From Ceratopteris richardii (Eukaryota; Streptophyta; Polypodiopsida; Polypodiales; Pteridaceae): 64,000 nt of DNA. This document shows, piece after piece, positions 1 to 9,838 of the stretch (positions are counted from its first letter, which is position 1; the number at the start of each line of letters is the position of its first letter). The DNA lies in NCBI GenBank assembly GCA_020310875.1, contig MU260072.1:264501-328500 (forward strand), read 5' to 3'. A program made the translations under genes and the position numbers. The notes beneath the pieces were generated by a model. The model did no database searches. It saw only the letters and a program-made list of their open reading frames with translations, and was not told the DNA's origin.

Positions 1-506
1 GCAATGGATTCTTCATAAGTGCAAGTAGAATCTTGTTGAGATGGCTGTTCCTGTCCTTGCTGCCTCTTTGGTATCCATATCCACTTTGTAATTGGTGATT
101 GAGGCCTTTGCTTCTGTCGGGCTTGTCATTCTCTGGTCCTTGTCTCCTTCTTACTTGAAGTCTGAGTGCTTGATATCATGTTCCTTTTGTACCCTTGGTA
201 AGTCTTTTTGGACTTCCTTGCTTCACTTTGTAGGCATGATATCTCGTTTAGCTTTTTTAGTTCTTAGGTTGTAGTCTTTCTGACCTTCTTCGGGATCCAT
301 ATACATTTTTGTGCCTTCTGAGACTTAACTAATGACTTTGGAAGCCATACATGAAGAAGTCTTGGTGATTCTAATTGCATAGGTGAGTAATGGTTGTCTC
401 TTCTTGTCTTAAATCAGTGACTGATCTGCTTCTGTGTTGAGTTGTCTGGTTGGGTCCTTCAATCCTTCCGTACCCATTGTAGATGAGTATCACTTGGACG
501 TGACGT
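1..506 (-). other. Decayed coding-like remnant downstream of retropepsin-like ORF
   Basis: On the minus strand short open stretches in shifting frames can be read, including a DYNLR-like segment near 290 and a Gln/Arg/Gly-rich stretch of about 50 codons near 5-160. Basic tails of this kind occur in gag proteins, but no zinc knuckle or other motif is visible. No LTR edge or polypurine tract that would close the adjacent gypsy element was found. The element therefore probably continues past the left edge of the window. Confidence 0.3.
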
Positions 507-1175
507 TCAAGTAGTAGACATCCATGTGGGTCTTCTTCTTATAGTGTGGATAGATTTGGAGGTAATGTCCTCACACTCACACTCAAGCAACACATTCTCA
601 TTTGCAGACACTTCAAGATTAGGGCATGCTTGGGATATAGTCTTTATTGATTCTTTTGCCTTCTCCTCCTCTAAGTGCTCTTCGTTAGGTTTAATGACTT
701 TATGATGGTGAGCCGGCCTTTCTTCTGGCAAGCTAAAGATCTCCTTATGTCCTATTTTTGATGGTATATATCCTTGTGCTAGATGAATACTCACTTCGTT
801 CTCAATAATCCAATCTTGGCCTAGGATTAGATTTTCAATTAGGTCTTCATCCTTGCATACCAAAACTCTTTGCTCCATAGTGGAATTTCCTAGGTGAAGG
901 GATATTAGGGATTCTCCAACACATTCTATAACTTGGCCTCTAATTCCTATCATGCGTGGTTTAATGGGACTTATGGCGGTTTGGAAATGCGTAATTAATG
1001 TCATTCGTATACAGCTTAGAGCCGCTCTCGAGTTAAGCAGAGCATCTACTATATGATACTCTTTGTTTCCAATTCCTAGGTTTAAGTATGGTTGGGAGAT
1101 CCTAAGACTCTCATTACTAGCATTATTGACTCGGTAGTTGGCCATGGTATAGGTTCTTCTCCCTGTAGATATCAT
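507..1175 (-). CDS. Retropepsin-like ORF located 3' of a gypsy integrase
   Basis: This is an open frame of 222 codons beginning at an ATG on the minus strand. Residues about 38-140 resemble a retroviral-type aspartic protease fold. There is a segment LLNSRAALSCI where the family has an Asp-Ser/Thr-Gly-Ala catalytic motif, and about 75 residues later LILGQDW, matching the conserved xLGxDW strand. The catalytic Asp is replaced by Asn and the Gly by Arg, so the domain is predicted to be inactive. It is followed by a Glu/Lys-rich tail. Its position, 148 bases after the integrase reading frame ends, is unusual because the same element already has a protease upstream of RT at 5,029-5,439. It may be an extra 3' ORF of this family or a piece of a second element abutting it. 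No RT follows it within the window. Confidence 0.55.
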   Translation of the reverse strand: MISTGRRTYTMANYRVNNASNESLRISQPYLNLGIGNKEYHIVDALLNSRAALSCIRMTLITHFQTAISPIKPRMIGIRGQVIECVGESLISLHLGNSTMEQRVLVCKDEDLIENLILGQDWIIENEVSIHLAQGYIPSKIGHKEIFSLPEERPAHHHKVIKPNEEHLEEEKAKESIKTISQACPNLEVSANENVLLECECEDITSKSIHTIRRRPTWMSTT

Positions 1176-1323
1176 TCATCCCTTTGTCGTATCCACTCTT
1201 TGTGTCTCTTGATATGATCTAAGGCTTCTTGGCCTGCTTCTTCTCTAATTCTCTCCTCTTTTGTCTTTCGATTTTGTGCTCTACGAGTCATGCTAACATC
1301 TGGTCTATTAATGGCTCCATATA

Positions 1324-1779
1324 TCATTTCAATCGGCATCCGCTTATGTGGTTGGGAAGTATATCTCTGTCTAATGTGGCTCGATTCACTGCTCCAGTTG
1401 TTGAGATCCTATTGATCAGTAATGGTCCGTATCCACATTTCTGCAGTTTCTTGGTGTGTTGTTTCAATGTATATACAAGGACTAAATCTCCTTCTTTTAA
1501 GCCTTTGTCTTTGATATGTGCATCATAATATGCTTTTTGCCTTTGTTTAGCAGCATAAATTCCCGCAACTACTTGTAGTCTTGTTTCGTGTAATTTCTCA
1601 ATTTGATCCAATTGCTTGGATAGTTCATGTCCTGTCCATTCATCTTGTTGTGCTATACGTAGAGTAGGTACCAAAAAGTCAATTGGTAAGATCACATTTT
1701 TTCCATAAACTAGGTTAAACAGAGTAGTTCCAATGGTTGTCTTATAAGCCACATGGAAGGTCCAAATTGCATGATGCAA
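1324..1779 (-). pseudogene. Ty3/gypsy integrase C-terminal part (G1)
   Basis: The minus-strand frame of 151 codons contains the family features that follow the catalytic core: a TTIGTTLFNLVYGKN segment (the TPF-LVYG motif), a run of Leu/Glu/Gln-rich helix, and the EGDLVLVY strand of the integrase C-terminal domain. The closing part near residues 110-140 is a degenerate GPF/Y module. The frame is separated from the core at 1,815-2,258 by a frame change and missing residues. It belongs to the decayed G1 pol. Confidence 0.85.
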
Positions 1780-1814
1780 TTGTTTGTCTCAATCTGACTT
1801 TCCATTGCTCTTTG

Positions 1815-2258
1815 TCAATAGGGGGCTGATTTCTTATGAATCACTAAGAATTCGTTCATCAAGGATTCTATCACTTCATTGATGAAGTGCGTTCCTCTAT
1901 CACTTACTATCTCCATAGGTAGTCCAAAGCAAGTAAAGATGTTCTCAAAGAGAAACTTCACCATGGTTTGAGCATCATTCTTCCTTGTTGCTTTTGCTGC
2001 TACCCATTTAGTTAGATAATCTATTGCCACTATTATGTACTCAGCGTGTGATCCTTTGGCTGGTGGGTTAATGGGTTCTATGAAATCAATGCACCATTTG
2101 GAAAAGGCTCTCGCACAAATCATGGGTCTTAGAGGCATATCATCCTCCCACAAGCCTGCAAAGAGAATCAGTTTTACAGTTCTTTCAGCTGAAAAATGTC
2201 CTCCTGCGGCACCGGCATGAGCCATCTCTAATATAGGTAAAACCTCTCCTTCATGCAT
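1815..2258 (-). pseudogene. Ty3/gypsy integrase catalytic core with truncated second zinc module (G1)
   Basis: The core domain is recognisable from WCIDFIEPINPP (first catalytic Asp), ATRKNDAQTMVKFLF, and MEIVSDRGTHF (second Asp). The frame ends at KKSAPY, just before the segment that would carry the third catalytic Glu. At the N-terminus, AHAGAAGGHF looks like the His-His half of an integrase zinc finger. The expected Cys-x2-Cys half is absent: GLW runs directly into EDDMPLRPM, which suggests an internal deletion of roughly 15-20 codons. The frame overlaps the preceding one (2,228-2,578) by 31 bases in another phase, so a small frameshift separates the two. Confidence 0.88.
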
Positions 2259-2640
2259 GCATAGTCATAGCTGATTGTCCTTTCCTCTTTTGAATAATTG
2301 CCTCCTAGTATAAGATAATCTTTGCTCATTTCTTCTAGGGATTGCTTTCTAGCTAGACTGGCTCCTTCCTCATGCTCTCGAGTTTTTAAGAACTTAACCA
2401 ATGTCCTACTCCAATCTGGTGCTATTGTAGAGACTTGTAATGGTGTGTGGTCTTCTAGAGTATTTTCTTGGCATTCTGAGCAACTGCCAATGTACTCATA
2501 AACATCCTTTGGCATATCTGGCCAATAAACTCCCAATCCTTTTAATTCCCTTAGTGTCCCATGAGTTCCCTTATGCATTCTCCATCGATTTACATGAGCT
2601 TGCTCAATTAAGTTCTTCTATTCAGCCTCTTCTACACAAC
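2228..2640 (-). pseudogene. Extra upstream integrase-type HHCC zinc module (G1)
   Basis: The minus-strand frame contains a complete His-x3-His ... Cys-x2-Cys module: MHKGTHGTLREL, then VYWPDMPKDVYEYIGSC, then CSEC. Upstream, past an in-frame stop, it is preceded by codons for NLIEQAHVNRWR. This is a full H2C2 finger of the integrase N-terminal type, yet a second His-His half follows about 75 residues later in the next frame. Between them lies a linker (APDWSRTLVKFLK) resembling the segment that normally comes before the finger in related elements. The arrangement looks like a duplicated or additional zinc module. Confidence 0.7.
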
Positions 2641-2834
2641 GTAACTATACACCATTGGGTTCTTTATAGTACATACTTCGTGCAACAATATGCATATTAC
2701 GCGATTGTAGAAATCCTTTCCTAGTATCCTTGTTGATTCGATGTTGTGGTCCATGTTAAGTATAGGAATCAACTTTCCCACCCACTTAGGACATACTTCC
2801 AAGTTGAACAAATAAGTATCTTGTAGGTCATTTG
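2641..2834 (-). pseudogene. RNase H to integrase connector, stop-rich (G1)
   Basis: Minus-strand translation gives interrupted but coherent fragments such as VANDLQDTYLFNLEV and MYYKEPNGV, split between frames by several stops. They match the kind of linker that joins gypsy RNase H to integrase. There is no independent feature here. Confidence 0.5.
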
Positions 2835-4127
2835 CTACTCTGTTGGGTGGTTCTCGTGTTTTAGCCTAGACAGATGATTGACTCTCATGTGGGTATTTCC
2901 CTTTTTAACCACCACTTCAAAATCAAACTCCATCAGCAACAAAAACCATCTCATTAGCCTTCCCATATTATAGGGCTTATTGACTAGGTACAATAAAGCC
3001 TGATGGTCGATGAAAAACTTGAACTTATTAGCCAAAAGGTAGTGTCTAAATTTGTTAACTACATACACCTTTCCTAAACCTTCTCATTCCATAGTCGTAT
3101 AGTTTCTTTCTGCTTGGTTCAGTTGTCTGCTTGCATATGCAATAGGGTGGTCCAATTTTCCTTCATCTGCAGGTTGAGCTAGGATGCATCCTATTGCGTA
3201 GTTGGAGGCATCTACATGGATATGGAAGGGTTTATTCCAATTGGGTATCTTCAAAATAGGTGATGTACTTAATCGTCTTTTTAGTTCATGAAACACTTTT
3301 TCACACTTGTCCGTCCACATACATTGGGTTAATAATCCATATAGTGGCTTGACAATTATGGCATACATGTGAATAAATCTACAATAGTATCCACAATGAC
3401 CCATAAAAGCTTGTACTTCCTTAGCAGTTTTTGGTCTTGGAAGCTCTAGGCTCACCTTTACCTTAGCCTCGTTAGTGGAAATTCCATTCTTGGATATGAT
3501 ATGTCCTAGGATCTTCCCTTGTCTCTCTATAAAGACACATTTTTCAAGATTCAGGCACACTCGATATTGTCTAAACTTCTCAAATATCCTTCGTAACTCT
3601 AGAATGTGCTCATGTCTCTGACCCGACTATGTGCATAAATCATCCACATATACTTCCATACTCTTCTATAGAAACTCTTTAAATACATGACACATCAACC
3701 TTTGGAAAGTAGCAGGGGCATTTGTGAGCCCAAATGGCATCACTCTAAAAGCATAGATTCCCCATTCAGTTGTGAATGTTGTTTTATGTTGTTCCTCTAT
3801 AGCGGAAACTACTTGGTTGTATCCCGAGAATCCATCTAAGAAGCTATAGACCTCCTCACTTGCAACTCTTTCCAAGAGATGATCGGTGATAGGTAACGGG
3901 TAGCTATCATGGATTGTGGCCTCGTTTCCTTTCTTTAGGTGAATACACACTCTTAATTTTTCATTTTTCTTGGGTACGACCACTGATGGAGACACCCATT
4001 TTGTGTGTTCTATTTCATAAATGAATCCAACTGCTAATAATTTATTTATCTCCTCCTTAATTTTCACCAAATAGACATCATTATAAGTATAAGGGTGTTG
4101 CTTCGATGGTTTTGCATCAGGTGTCAT
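2835..4127 (-). pseudogene. Ty3/gypsy reverse transcriptase and RNase H (G1)
   Basis: One minus-strand reading phase runs through the whole region, broken by in-frame stops near 3,083 and between 3,561 and 3,665. In order it shows WVSPSVVVPKKN, YSFLDGFSGYNQV (first catalytic Asp), VMPFGLTNAPATFQRLM, and YVDDL within the stop-containing gap near 3,640 (catalytic YxDD). The thumb and connection segments LGHIISKNGIST and FMGHCGYYCRFI follow. The RNase H segment shows FHIHVDASNYAIGCIL, DHPIAYASRQLNQAERNYTTME and FFIDHQALLYLVNKP. The residues needed for polymerisation are still visible, but at least three stops prevent translation. It continues upstream into the 4,128-5,028 linker and the protease. 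Confidence 0.92.
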
Positions 4128-5028
4128 TGGGATTCGATGAGAAAAAATGGGTGGATCTACACCTTTGAGGTCCTTGTAGGTCCATGCAAACAGGTCTCAA
4201 TATTCTCGAATTAGACTTATCAGCTCCTCTTCCTCTTTCGATGACACATCCTTTCCTATATAAGTACATCTTTCTTCTCCATCTTCCATGGTCGCCATTA
4301 CTTTCTTCGTTTGTTACTTGTTGTTGTATGTTTCTCCTTCTCTTGACTCTCTTTTGGGCATTTGAATAGCTATCTTCCTCTCTTGTACCTCATATCTTTT
4401 GAAATGCTCTAGGACTTCAAACAGATCTAGGGTTGGTTCTACCTTGTCTAATGTTTCTTCGTTGTTCGGTCTGGCCTGAGTTGCTTCTATTGCTAATACC
4501 TTGGGTATTCCTTCTTCGTTCTCTCCCTAAATTGCTTCTTAATATCGTTCCTCTGAGTCAAATTCTAGCTCCATTTCTATGCTTTCATACTCCTTCCTCC
4601 ATTCCTTTTCCAATAGTTCTCCTACCTCTACTTCTTGAAGGACTACCATGTAAAAACTTACATCATAACCTTCTTCATCCACACATCCTTTCATGGTTAG
4701 TACCTCCTCATTCACACACACATCTAATGTGGCTAGAATCTCCATCCAACCGTGTGGTTTGAACGCTTCATCCGAGAAAACTTGAGGCATATGCATAGGA
4801 TCCTTATGGGTCGGTAATTTTGATGTCCAATAGGCCATATTTGAGTTTTTTTCTCCTCTCGCATTGCTTCCTTACACATCCACAATTGAGCATCTTCATC
4901 CATGATTGGTCACTTGAACCTGCACTGTGAATTGACAAATCATCCTCTTCCTTGTGTATGGGGTTCCATTGTAGTGGGGGTATGTCCCTATATGAGAATG
5001 TATGTAAATTTATCTTGGTAGTGGCCTG
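4128..5028 (-). pseudogene. Protease to RT spacer of G1 pol
   Basis: This spacer separates protease from RT in the decayed pol. A minus-strand frame of 99 codons at 4,539-4,838 begins MAYWTSKLPTHKDPMH and becomes very Glu-rich. No catalytic motif is present. Acidic low-complexity linkers in this position are common in Athila-like elements. The rest is broken by stops. Confidence 0.5.
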
Positions 5029-5439
5029 CTAATGTTGTACCTTGAGTTGTCTCATGAAAGGTTTTCCTAACATCATCTCGTAATTATTAGCTTTTCCACA
5101 TTGACATACAGCTAGAGTGTGCTCGAATTCAACTCTGTAGGTAGTCAACTTGATCTTTTCCAATATTTCTAAGGGTCTCTCTACATGGCCCTCTGCTAGT
5201 TGAAGTTTCATACGAGTTGGCCGTAGGGCTAGTTTTCCCCATTTCTCCCAAATTTCCTTGGTGGCTATGCCTACACCCGCTCTGGTGTCTAAAATGGTTT
5301 TAGTCATATATCCATTAAATGTGATGAGTAAGCATGTATTTCCCTCATCTCCTTCACTAAATTCTCTGACTTTGTCAATAGGGATTTGTATAGTGGATGG
5401 GACTTCCGTTTCTTTATTTTTCCTTTTTATTCTCCTCAT
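5029..5439 (-). pseudogene. Ty3/gypsy aspartic protease (G1)
   Basis: The minus-strand frame of 136 codons contains ITFNGYMTKTILDTRAGVG, corresponding to the retropepsin active-site strand with Asp-Thr retained but the following Gly replaced by Arg. A later segment YEMMLGKPFMRQL matches the conserved LGxxFL strand. The N-terminal IPIDKVREFS resembles IKILIDKVGEFSV at the truncated end of the related copy near 32,640, tying both copies to one family. In situ the enzyme would normally release gag and pol products. The altered active site and flanking frameshifts make it a relic. Confidence 0.8.
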
Positions 5440-6110
5440 TTTCTAATTTCTACTCACCCGCTAACTCATTCCATAATTGAGGCTTGGCGCATAGTAACTC
5501 TTCCACGGTCAAAATACATTGTACCTTGGTCTTCTTGAGCTCTGTTAAGTTGTGAGAAGTCTTATTTGAAGACCCATTTTCCTTGCCTCGAATTGTGGGA
5601 GCGTGGAAAACTATGTTAGTTTCTGGTCGTTCTTTTTAACACACTCATTGAATTGATTCTCAGATATTCTTGTCTCTGGGAGGACTGGGATAGTCTCTTC
5701 TAGAGTGGCTTGGGCTACCTCTATGAGTTTCCTACATATAGCAAATCTCTCCTTTTCTAACTCCCCCTTTGGGTAAAGTTTTTCATGCTGCTCTATATTT
5801 GGTCCAGTCGTAATTCTGGATTGATAAGCTTTCAACCACATGTCCAAGTCTTCTGGTATTGGATCTGCTAAGATTGATCCTAGTTTGTCTAGCTTCTGGG
5901 TGTGGGATTTGGGTGGTGTATCATCTTGCATTTCTTGTTTCCACGGTTTCCTACTGTCTTTTACATCCTTCTTGTCCTCTTTATTTTTATTTTTCATCCA
6001 TTTATTCCTAAGTTTTTCCCTTCTAGTCTTCCAACTTTGTGGCTTCTTTGTTTGATTACTCTCACATGGGCCTTCTGAATCTTCCACTACCCGTATATCG
6101 CGATCTTGAG
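5440..6110 (-). pseudogene. Gag C-terminal tail and gag-protease connector (G1)
   Basis: The minus-strand frame at 5,611-6,110 encodes a highly charged Lys/Glu-rich stretch (KPQSWKTRREKLRNKWMKN), then LDMWLKAYQSRITTGPNIEQ and ERFAICRKLIEVAQATLE. Another frame at 5,450-5,590 reads LTELKKTKVQCILTVEELL. The same series is recognisable in the second G1-type copy at 32,640-33,650. It lies between the zinc-knuckle region and the protease. Upstream of about 6,110 the frame runs into the AATCGTG repeat array, which is leader sequence, so gag is broken here. Confidence 0.65.
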
Positions 6111-7020
6111 AAATCCCCAAAAAATGTGATTTTGATTGAAAATTGTGAAAAACGTGATTTTGAATGAGAATTGTGAAAAACGTGATTTTGAATGAGAATC
6201 GTGAAAAACGCGATTTTGAATGAGAATCGGGAGAAACACAATTTTGAATGAGAACCGTGAAAAACACCATTTTGAGAATGAGAATCGTGAAAAACACGAT
6301 TTTGAGAATGATAAAAAAATCGTGATTTTGAATGAAAATCATGTTTTTTCAAAATCGTGTTTTTGGCCAAAAAATCACGATTTTGACTGAAAATCATGTT
6401 TTTTTTCAAGATTGTGTTTTTTTTCAAAATTGTGTTTTTTTCAAAATCGTGTTTTTGACCAAAAAATTACGATTTTAATTGAAAATCGTGTTTTTGACAT
6501 GAAAATCACAATTTTGACTGAAAATCGTGTTTTCTCAAAATCGTGTTTTCTCAAAATCGTGTTTTCTCAAAATCGTGTTTTTGACATGAAAAAATCGTGA
6601 TTCTGACTGAAATTCGTGTGTTCTCAAAATTGTGCTTTTGCCATGAAAATCGTGATTTTGAGAATGACAAAAAAATCAAGATTTTGATTGAAAATTGTGT
6701 TTTCCCCTGAGAATCATGTTTTTGCTCATAATCATGTTTTTACCTGAAAATCACGATTTTAGCTAAAAATCGTGTTTTTGAGAATCACAAAAAATAATGC
6801 TTCTGAGGATGACCAGAGAATTGTGTTTTTGAAAAACTTAGAGAATCGTGATTTTGAGCATAACCAGAGAATCGCCATTTTGAGAAAGACCTCAGAATCA
6901 TGTTCTTTCCAAAAAGCTTTAAGGTGGGAAATAGAAAATTGCGATTTTGAAAAAAATTGAATTTTTACAGAATCGTGATTTTCATCAGAGAATCGCGATT
7001 TTCTAAGATTTTTGGTAGGA
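6111..7020 (-). repeat. Leader array of imperfect AAAATCGTGATTTT units
   Basis: About 0.9 kb consists of irregularly spaced, imperfect copies of a short unit with core ATCGTG (or its complement CACGAT) flanked by A/T runs, for example AAAATCGTGATTTT. At least fifteen exact cores can be counted, in both orientations, with many one-base variants. The array lies 3' (minus strand) of the primer-binding site at 7,273-7,292, in the position of the untranslated leader. Open frames across it (Phe/Ser/Lys-rich) are artefacts of the repeat. The bases 7,021-7,272 are the non-repetitive beginning of the same leader. Confidence 0.85.
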
Positions 7021-7272
7021 ACTTCAAATTTCAGCACCGACGCTTGTGCGTTGAGCTTAGGGTCATGGAAATCTCAAAAACTTGCACACACAAGCACTTT
7101 GCCTCTCCTTCTCCCCTTCTTGCACATACACGAATGAAAAATGAGGTAAAAATGTGGAAAATGGAGTGAAAAACGAAAAATTTTAGTGAAGATGAAGATG
7201 GAAGAAGATGGAGATGCTGATGATGATGAGGATGAGGAAGAAAAATCAGAACAACACTTGTCCTCGAAGCTC

Positions 7273-7292
7273 TCCCCTCGACAACGGTGCCA
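7273..7292 (-). other. Primer-binding site, tRNA-Asp-like (G1)
   Basis: Read on the minus strand the site is TGGCACCGTTGTCGAGGGGA. It closely resembles the complement of the 3' end of plant tRNA-Asp, which is the usual primer of Athila/Tat-type elements. It lies five bases beyond a plausible LTR end (TGGTGTAGC on the plus strand at 7,298). The tRNA comparison is from general knowledge. Confidence 0.75.
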
Positions 7293-7297
7293 AAATT

Positions 7298-7790
7298 TGG
7301 TGTAGCTCAAGCGTAAGCACCACCTCCTTTACTTGTCAATCTGCGAAGATGTGAGGACTGGTATGAAGACCATGAGCAAGTGATGACACAAGTGTGTGAG
7401 TGAAAGCACACAAGCATGCACACACATACACACACATGCACACAAGGCAAGATCAAAGAGAGGAAGAATGGAAAGCTTCTATTACAAAAAGAATTCTCTT
7501 ACAAAGCTTCAATCTCTAAAAAACCAACCTCCAGAATGAGCTCTCTAGCTCTTTTTATAGTTTTGGCCCTGTCCAAGCCTACTGTTCGAGCTAGTTAAAA
7601 TTAGGTTCCAAGGCTTATTTGAGGGCTCAAACGGAGTCTAAAAATTATGAAAATTGGTAGGATGATAATTCTAATACTCCTCAAGCTCGAGGTCTGCTTG
7701 TCTTGAACAAAATGGAGTTGAAAAAAATGTGAAATGATATTGACAATGGTTTCTAGTGATGAAAATCACTATTTTATCGGGGTTTCTTCT
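7298..7790 (-). mobile_element. LTR of a G1-type gypsy, embedded in gag
   Basis: This roughly 0.5-kb block ends next to the primer-binding site. On the minus strand its sequence, from the CCAATTTTCATAATTTTTAG segment through the TATA region and the CTAGAGAGCTC segment to a TGTGTG-rich tract, is clearly homologous to the plus-strand sequence at 63,545-64,000. The outer edge near 7,790 is approximate. It separates the gag N-terminal and core part (7,865-9,838) from the gag tail (5,440-6,110), so an LTR-PBS-leader segment has replaced the second zinc-knuckle part of gag. Confidence 0.75.
7551..7559 (-). promoter_or_regulatory. Putative LTR TATA box
   Basis: The minus strand reads CTATAAAAAGAGC inside the LTR, about 255 bases before its primer-proximal end. 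The homologous LTR at the right end of the window has ACTATAAAAC at the equivalent place (63,763-63,769). This agreement supports a conserved transcription start region for the family. Confidence 0.5.
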
Positions 7791-7864
7791 AAAAGTTTGA
7801 CATACACTTCTTGGAGCTCCCTATGTGCTCCTTCTTCTTGTGTGTTCACTTCTTTGATGTACTT

Positions 7865-8251
7865 TTATGCTTTGTTCTTGACCTTGAGCTTCAATAGCTG
7901 TCCATATCCTTCTTGGTCATAAGGTGTGGGTGCTCCTTGTGGGCTTGGATAGGGGTTATATCTCGAGATATCTCTTCCTTGTTCTCTAGGAGGGTATCCG
8001 TAAGCTCTATACTGGGGTTGATTCATGGGCCTTGATTGCGTATTAAAAGGACAATTTTCAGTAGCATGGTTAGTGTATTTCTGCTCAGTATGGTAGTACA
8101 GGTTGGGTCCTTGGGGTGGCTGCCTATTGTATGGATAAGCTTGAGGCATGCCTACTCCTCCTCTTGCACACATGTGAGATGGATGATCTCCACCACATAG
8201 GCTACATCTTCATAACATTGGTATTCTCATTGGTGGGTTCTAGTAATTCCT
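7865..8251 (-). pseudogene. Gag zinc-knuckle region (G1)
   Basis: Minus-strand codons just past the gag core give CSLCGGDHPSHMC, a Cys-x2-Cys-x3-His-x4-Cys knuckle split by a stop from the core frame. A Pro/Gln/Tyr-rich chain follows, with a degenerate second motif ending HATENCPF. The frame stops at 7,865 and the next sequence is LTR. The homologous copy at 33,595-34,611 continues into further Cys/His motifs that are missing here. Confidence 0.65.
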
Positions 8252-9055
8252 CTATCCATGGACTCCTAGCTTCTTGGATACCAATTCTGCTAGCTCCTCC
8301 GCATTACTAGAACTAGTCGTCACTATACTCCTAGTGTCTTCTGATTTAGTAGAGCTTGGTGAGCTTTTGAGTTCATCAGCTAGGTTGTCTTCTAGATCGA
8401 TGCATTCTTGGAGACACTCACTCAATATATGGATCTGCTTTACGTAAACTAGGGTTCTTAACGTTCCATTAGTCAATCCATCCAAGAATAATGATATCTT
8501 TTTTTGCTGGGAGGGCTTTTCTATTGCTGGGCATCTATCGACATATTGGTTAAATCTTTGGGCAGCTACTTTTATGGTTTCATTTGGGTTTTGTTTAAAA
8601 CTATGGATTAAGGATGACGAATTGTGTTTAATCCCCCGTTTAGTAGATTCTCTAATTAACTCTTGGAAAAATTGCTCAATATTCCCAAAATGATTTGGAT
8701 CCAATGGTTGGAACCAAGTCAAGGCTGTTCCTATGAGGGTTAGTCCAAAGGACTCATTCTGCACAAAGAAGTCATCCACTTGTTTGGCTCGTAACACTTG
8801 CTTAAACTCTACTATGTGATGGTATGGTTTTCCCGTTCCATCATAGTGATTTCTCATGCATTTAGCAACTTGAATCGATCTGAGCCTTCTTACTGGTTCT
8901 AGTGGTCTAGGCATCATAGGAATTGCTGGTCTAATTGGATGCATTCTTTGTTGCACACCTGGTTGTGGCCTTGGTCTAATGGGTGGACGGTTCATGTTAC
9001 CTATCCCTGAGTGGGTTTGGTTGTGTGACTGTACTCTTGGCGTTGAGAACTGCAC
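8252..9055 (-). pseudogene. Gag core domain (G1)
   Basis: A frame of 267 codons on the minus strand carries the retrotransposon gag domain. Key segments are MRNHYDGTGKPYHHIVEFKQVL, ALTWFQPLDPNHFGNIEQFF, SLIHSFKQNPNETIKVAAQRFNQYVDRCPAIE and ISLFLDGLTNGTLRTLVYV. Gag forms the particle that packages element RNA. The central parts are strongly similar to the decayed copy at 34,700-35,300 (for example FLDGLTNGTLKTLVYVKRVQ). This frame is the best-preserved piece of G1 gag, but it is closed at both ends by stops. Confidence 0.85.
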
Positions 9056-9838
9056 ATGGGTTTGGTTGGGGATACTTCGCTAGCTTGTTTGTCCTGACAA
9101 TGTATTCTTCGGTTCAAGTTGAGTTCCAAAAGGATTGTGGGAGGTAGTTGCCTACTCTCAAGGAGGGAATACATGCAGCCCCATGTATTTCAATCGAGAC
9201 CTATCTACTACATCTATTGGCCAATATCTTCTCTGGTTTTGGTCTAGGTATGTGACTCTAGACTCATCTTTCGGCTCCTTCAACTCATAAATGGTCACTG
9301 GGCTCACTTCCTGTCCTCTGATGGATGAATTTATCTATAACAGTAGATCTAACGCCTGAATTTGATATACATCCAACATGTAATCATCTTGGGGTATCAA
9401 ATCCCCTCTCAAGACTCGAATCACCATAGAATTGCCCCCTAGCGTAGTCTCAAGTTCTTCAGGGTTAGTTCTACCAGAGTTCCCTTGTCCATCTAGTTCT
9501 CCTCTCCCATTGATTTGGTCTATATTTTCCATCACTATGTAGATTTGACCTAACTTATCCATGTACACTCCTCCCATGTGCTTCATTATAGGTCTAGGCA
9601 CTATTGCTGACTTGGTAGAGTTCACCATTCTTGCAATAGAACTATTTAAACCATCCAAGCAAATAGGGATTCCTTACAAGTTTGTTCACACATATTGCAG
9701 AGAAGTGCGGTATTCACCCTCCACGGTTGACATAAAGTTTTCCCTAGGAATAGAACCATGCATGTCCTCTGAGACCATGGGTAGTTCCTCCTCTGAGTCA
9801 CTTGTTACTGTTAGTGTCCATGTGAAAGGCCATCTGAC
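9056..9838 (-). pseudogene. Gag N-terminal region (G1)
   Basis: Two minus-strand pieces can be read: DSEEELPMVSEDMHGSIPRE followed by STVEGEYRTSLQYV (about 9,686-9,800), and LDGLNSSIARMVNSTKSA leading to IPQDDYMLDVYQIQALDLLL (9,335-9,658). The related copy at 36,015-36,305 has DSEEERVMNSEDMHKYVPMV and IEGEYRTSLQHV, so homology is clear. The upstream end is abrupt at about 9,838, where the frame runs in from copia RNase H. Confidence 0.7.

Noticed and set aside
6111..7020. CRISPR-like or minisatellite array
   Set aside because: Units are irregular in spacing and orientation with no spacers of constant length. The region is a retroelement leader.
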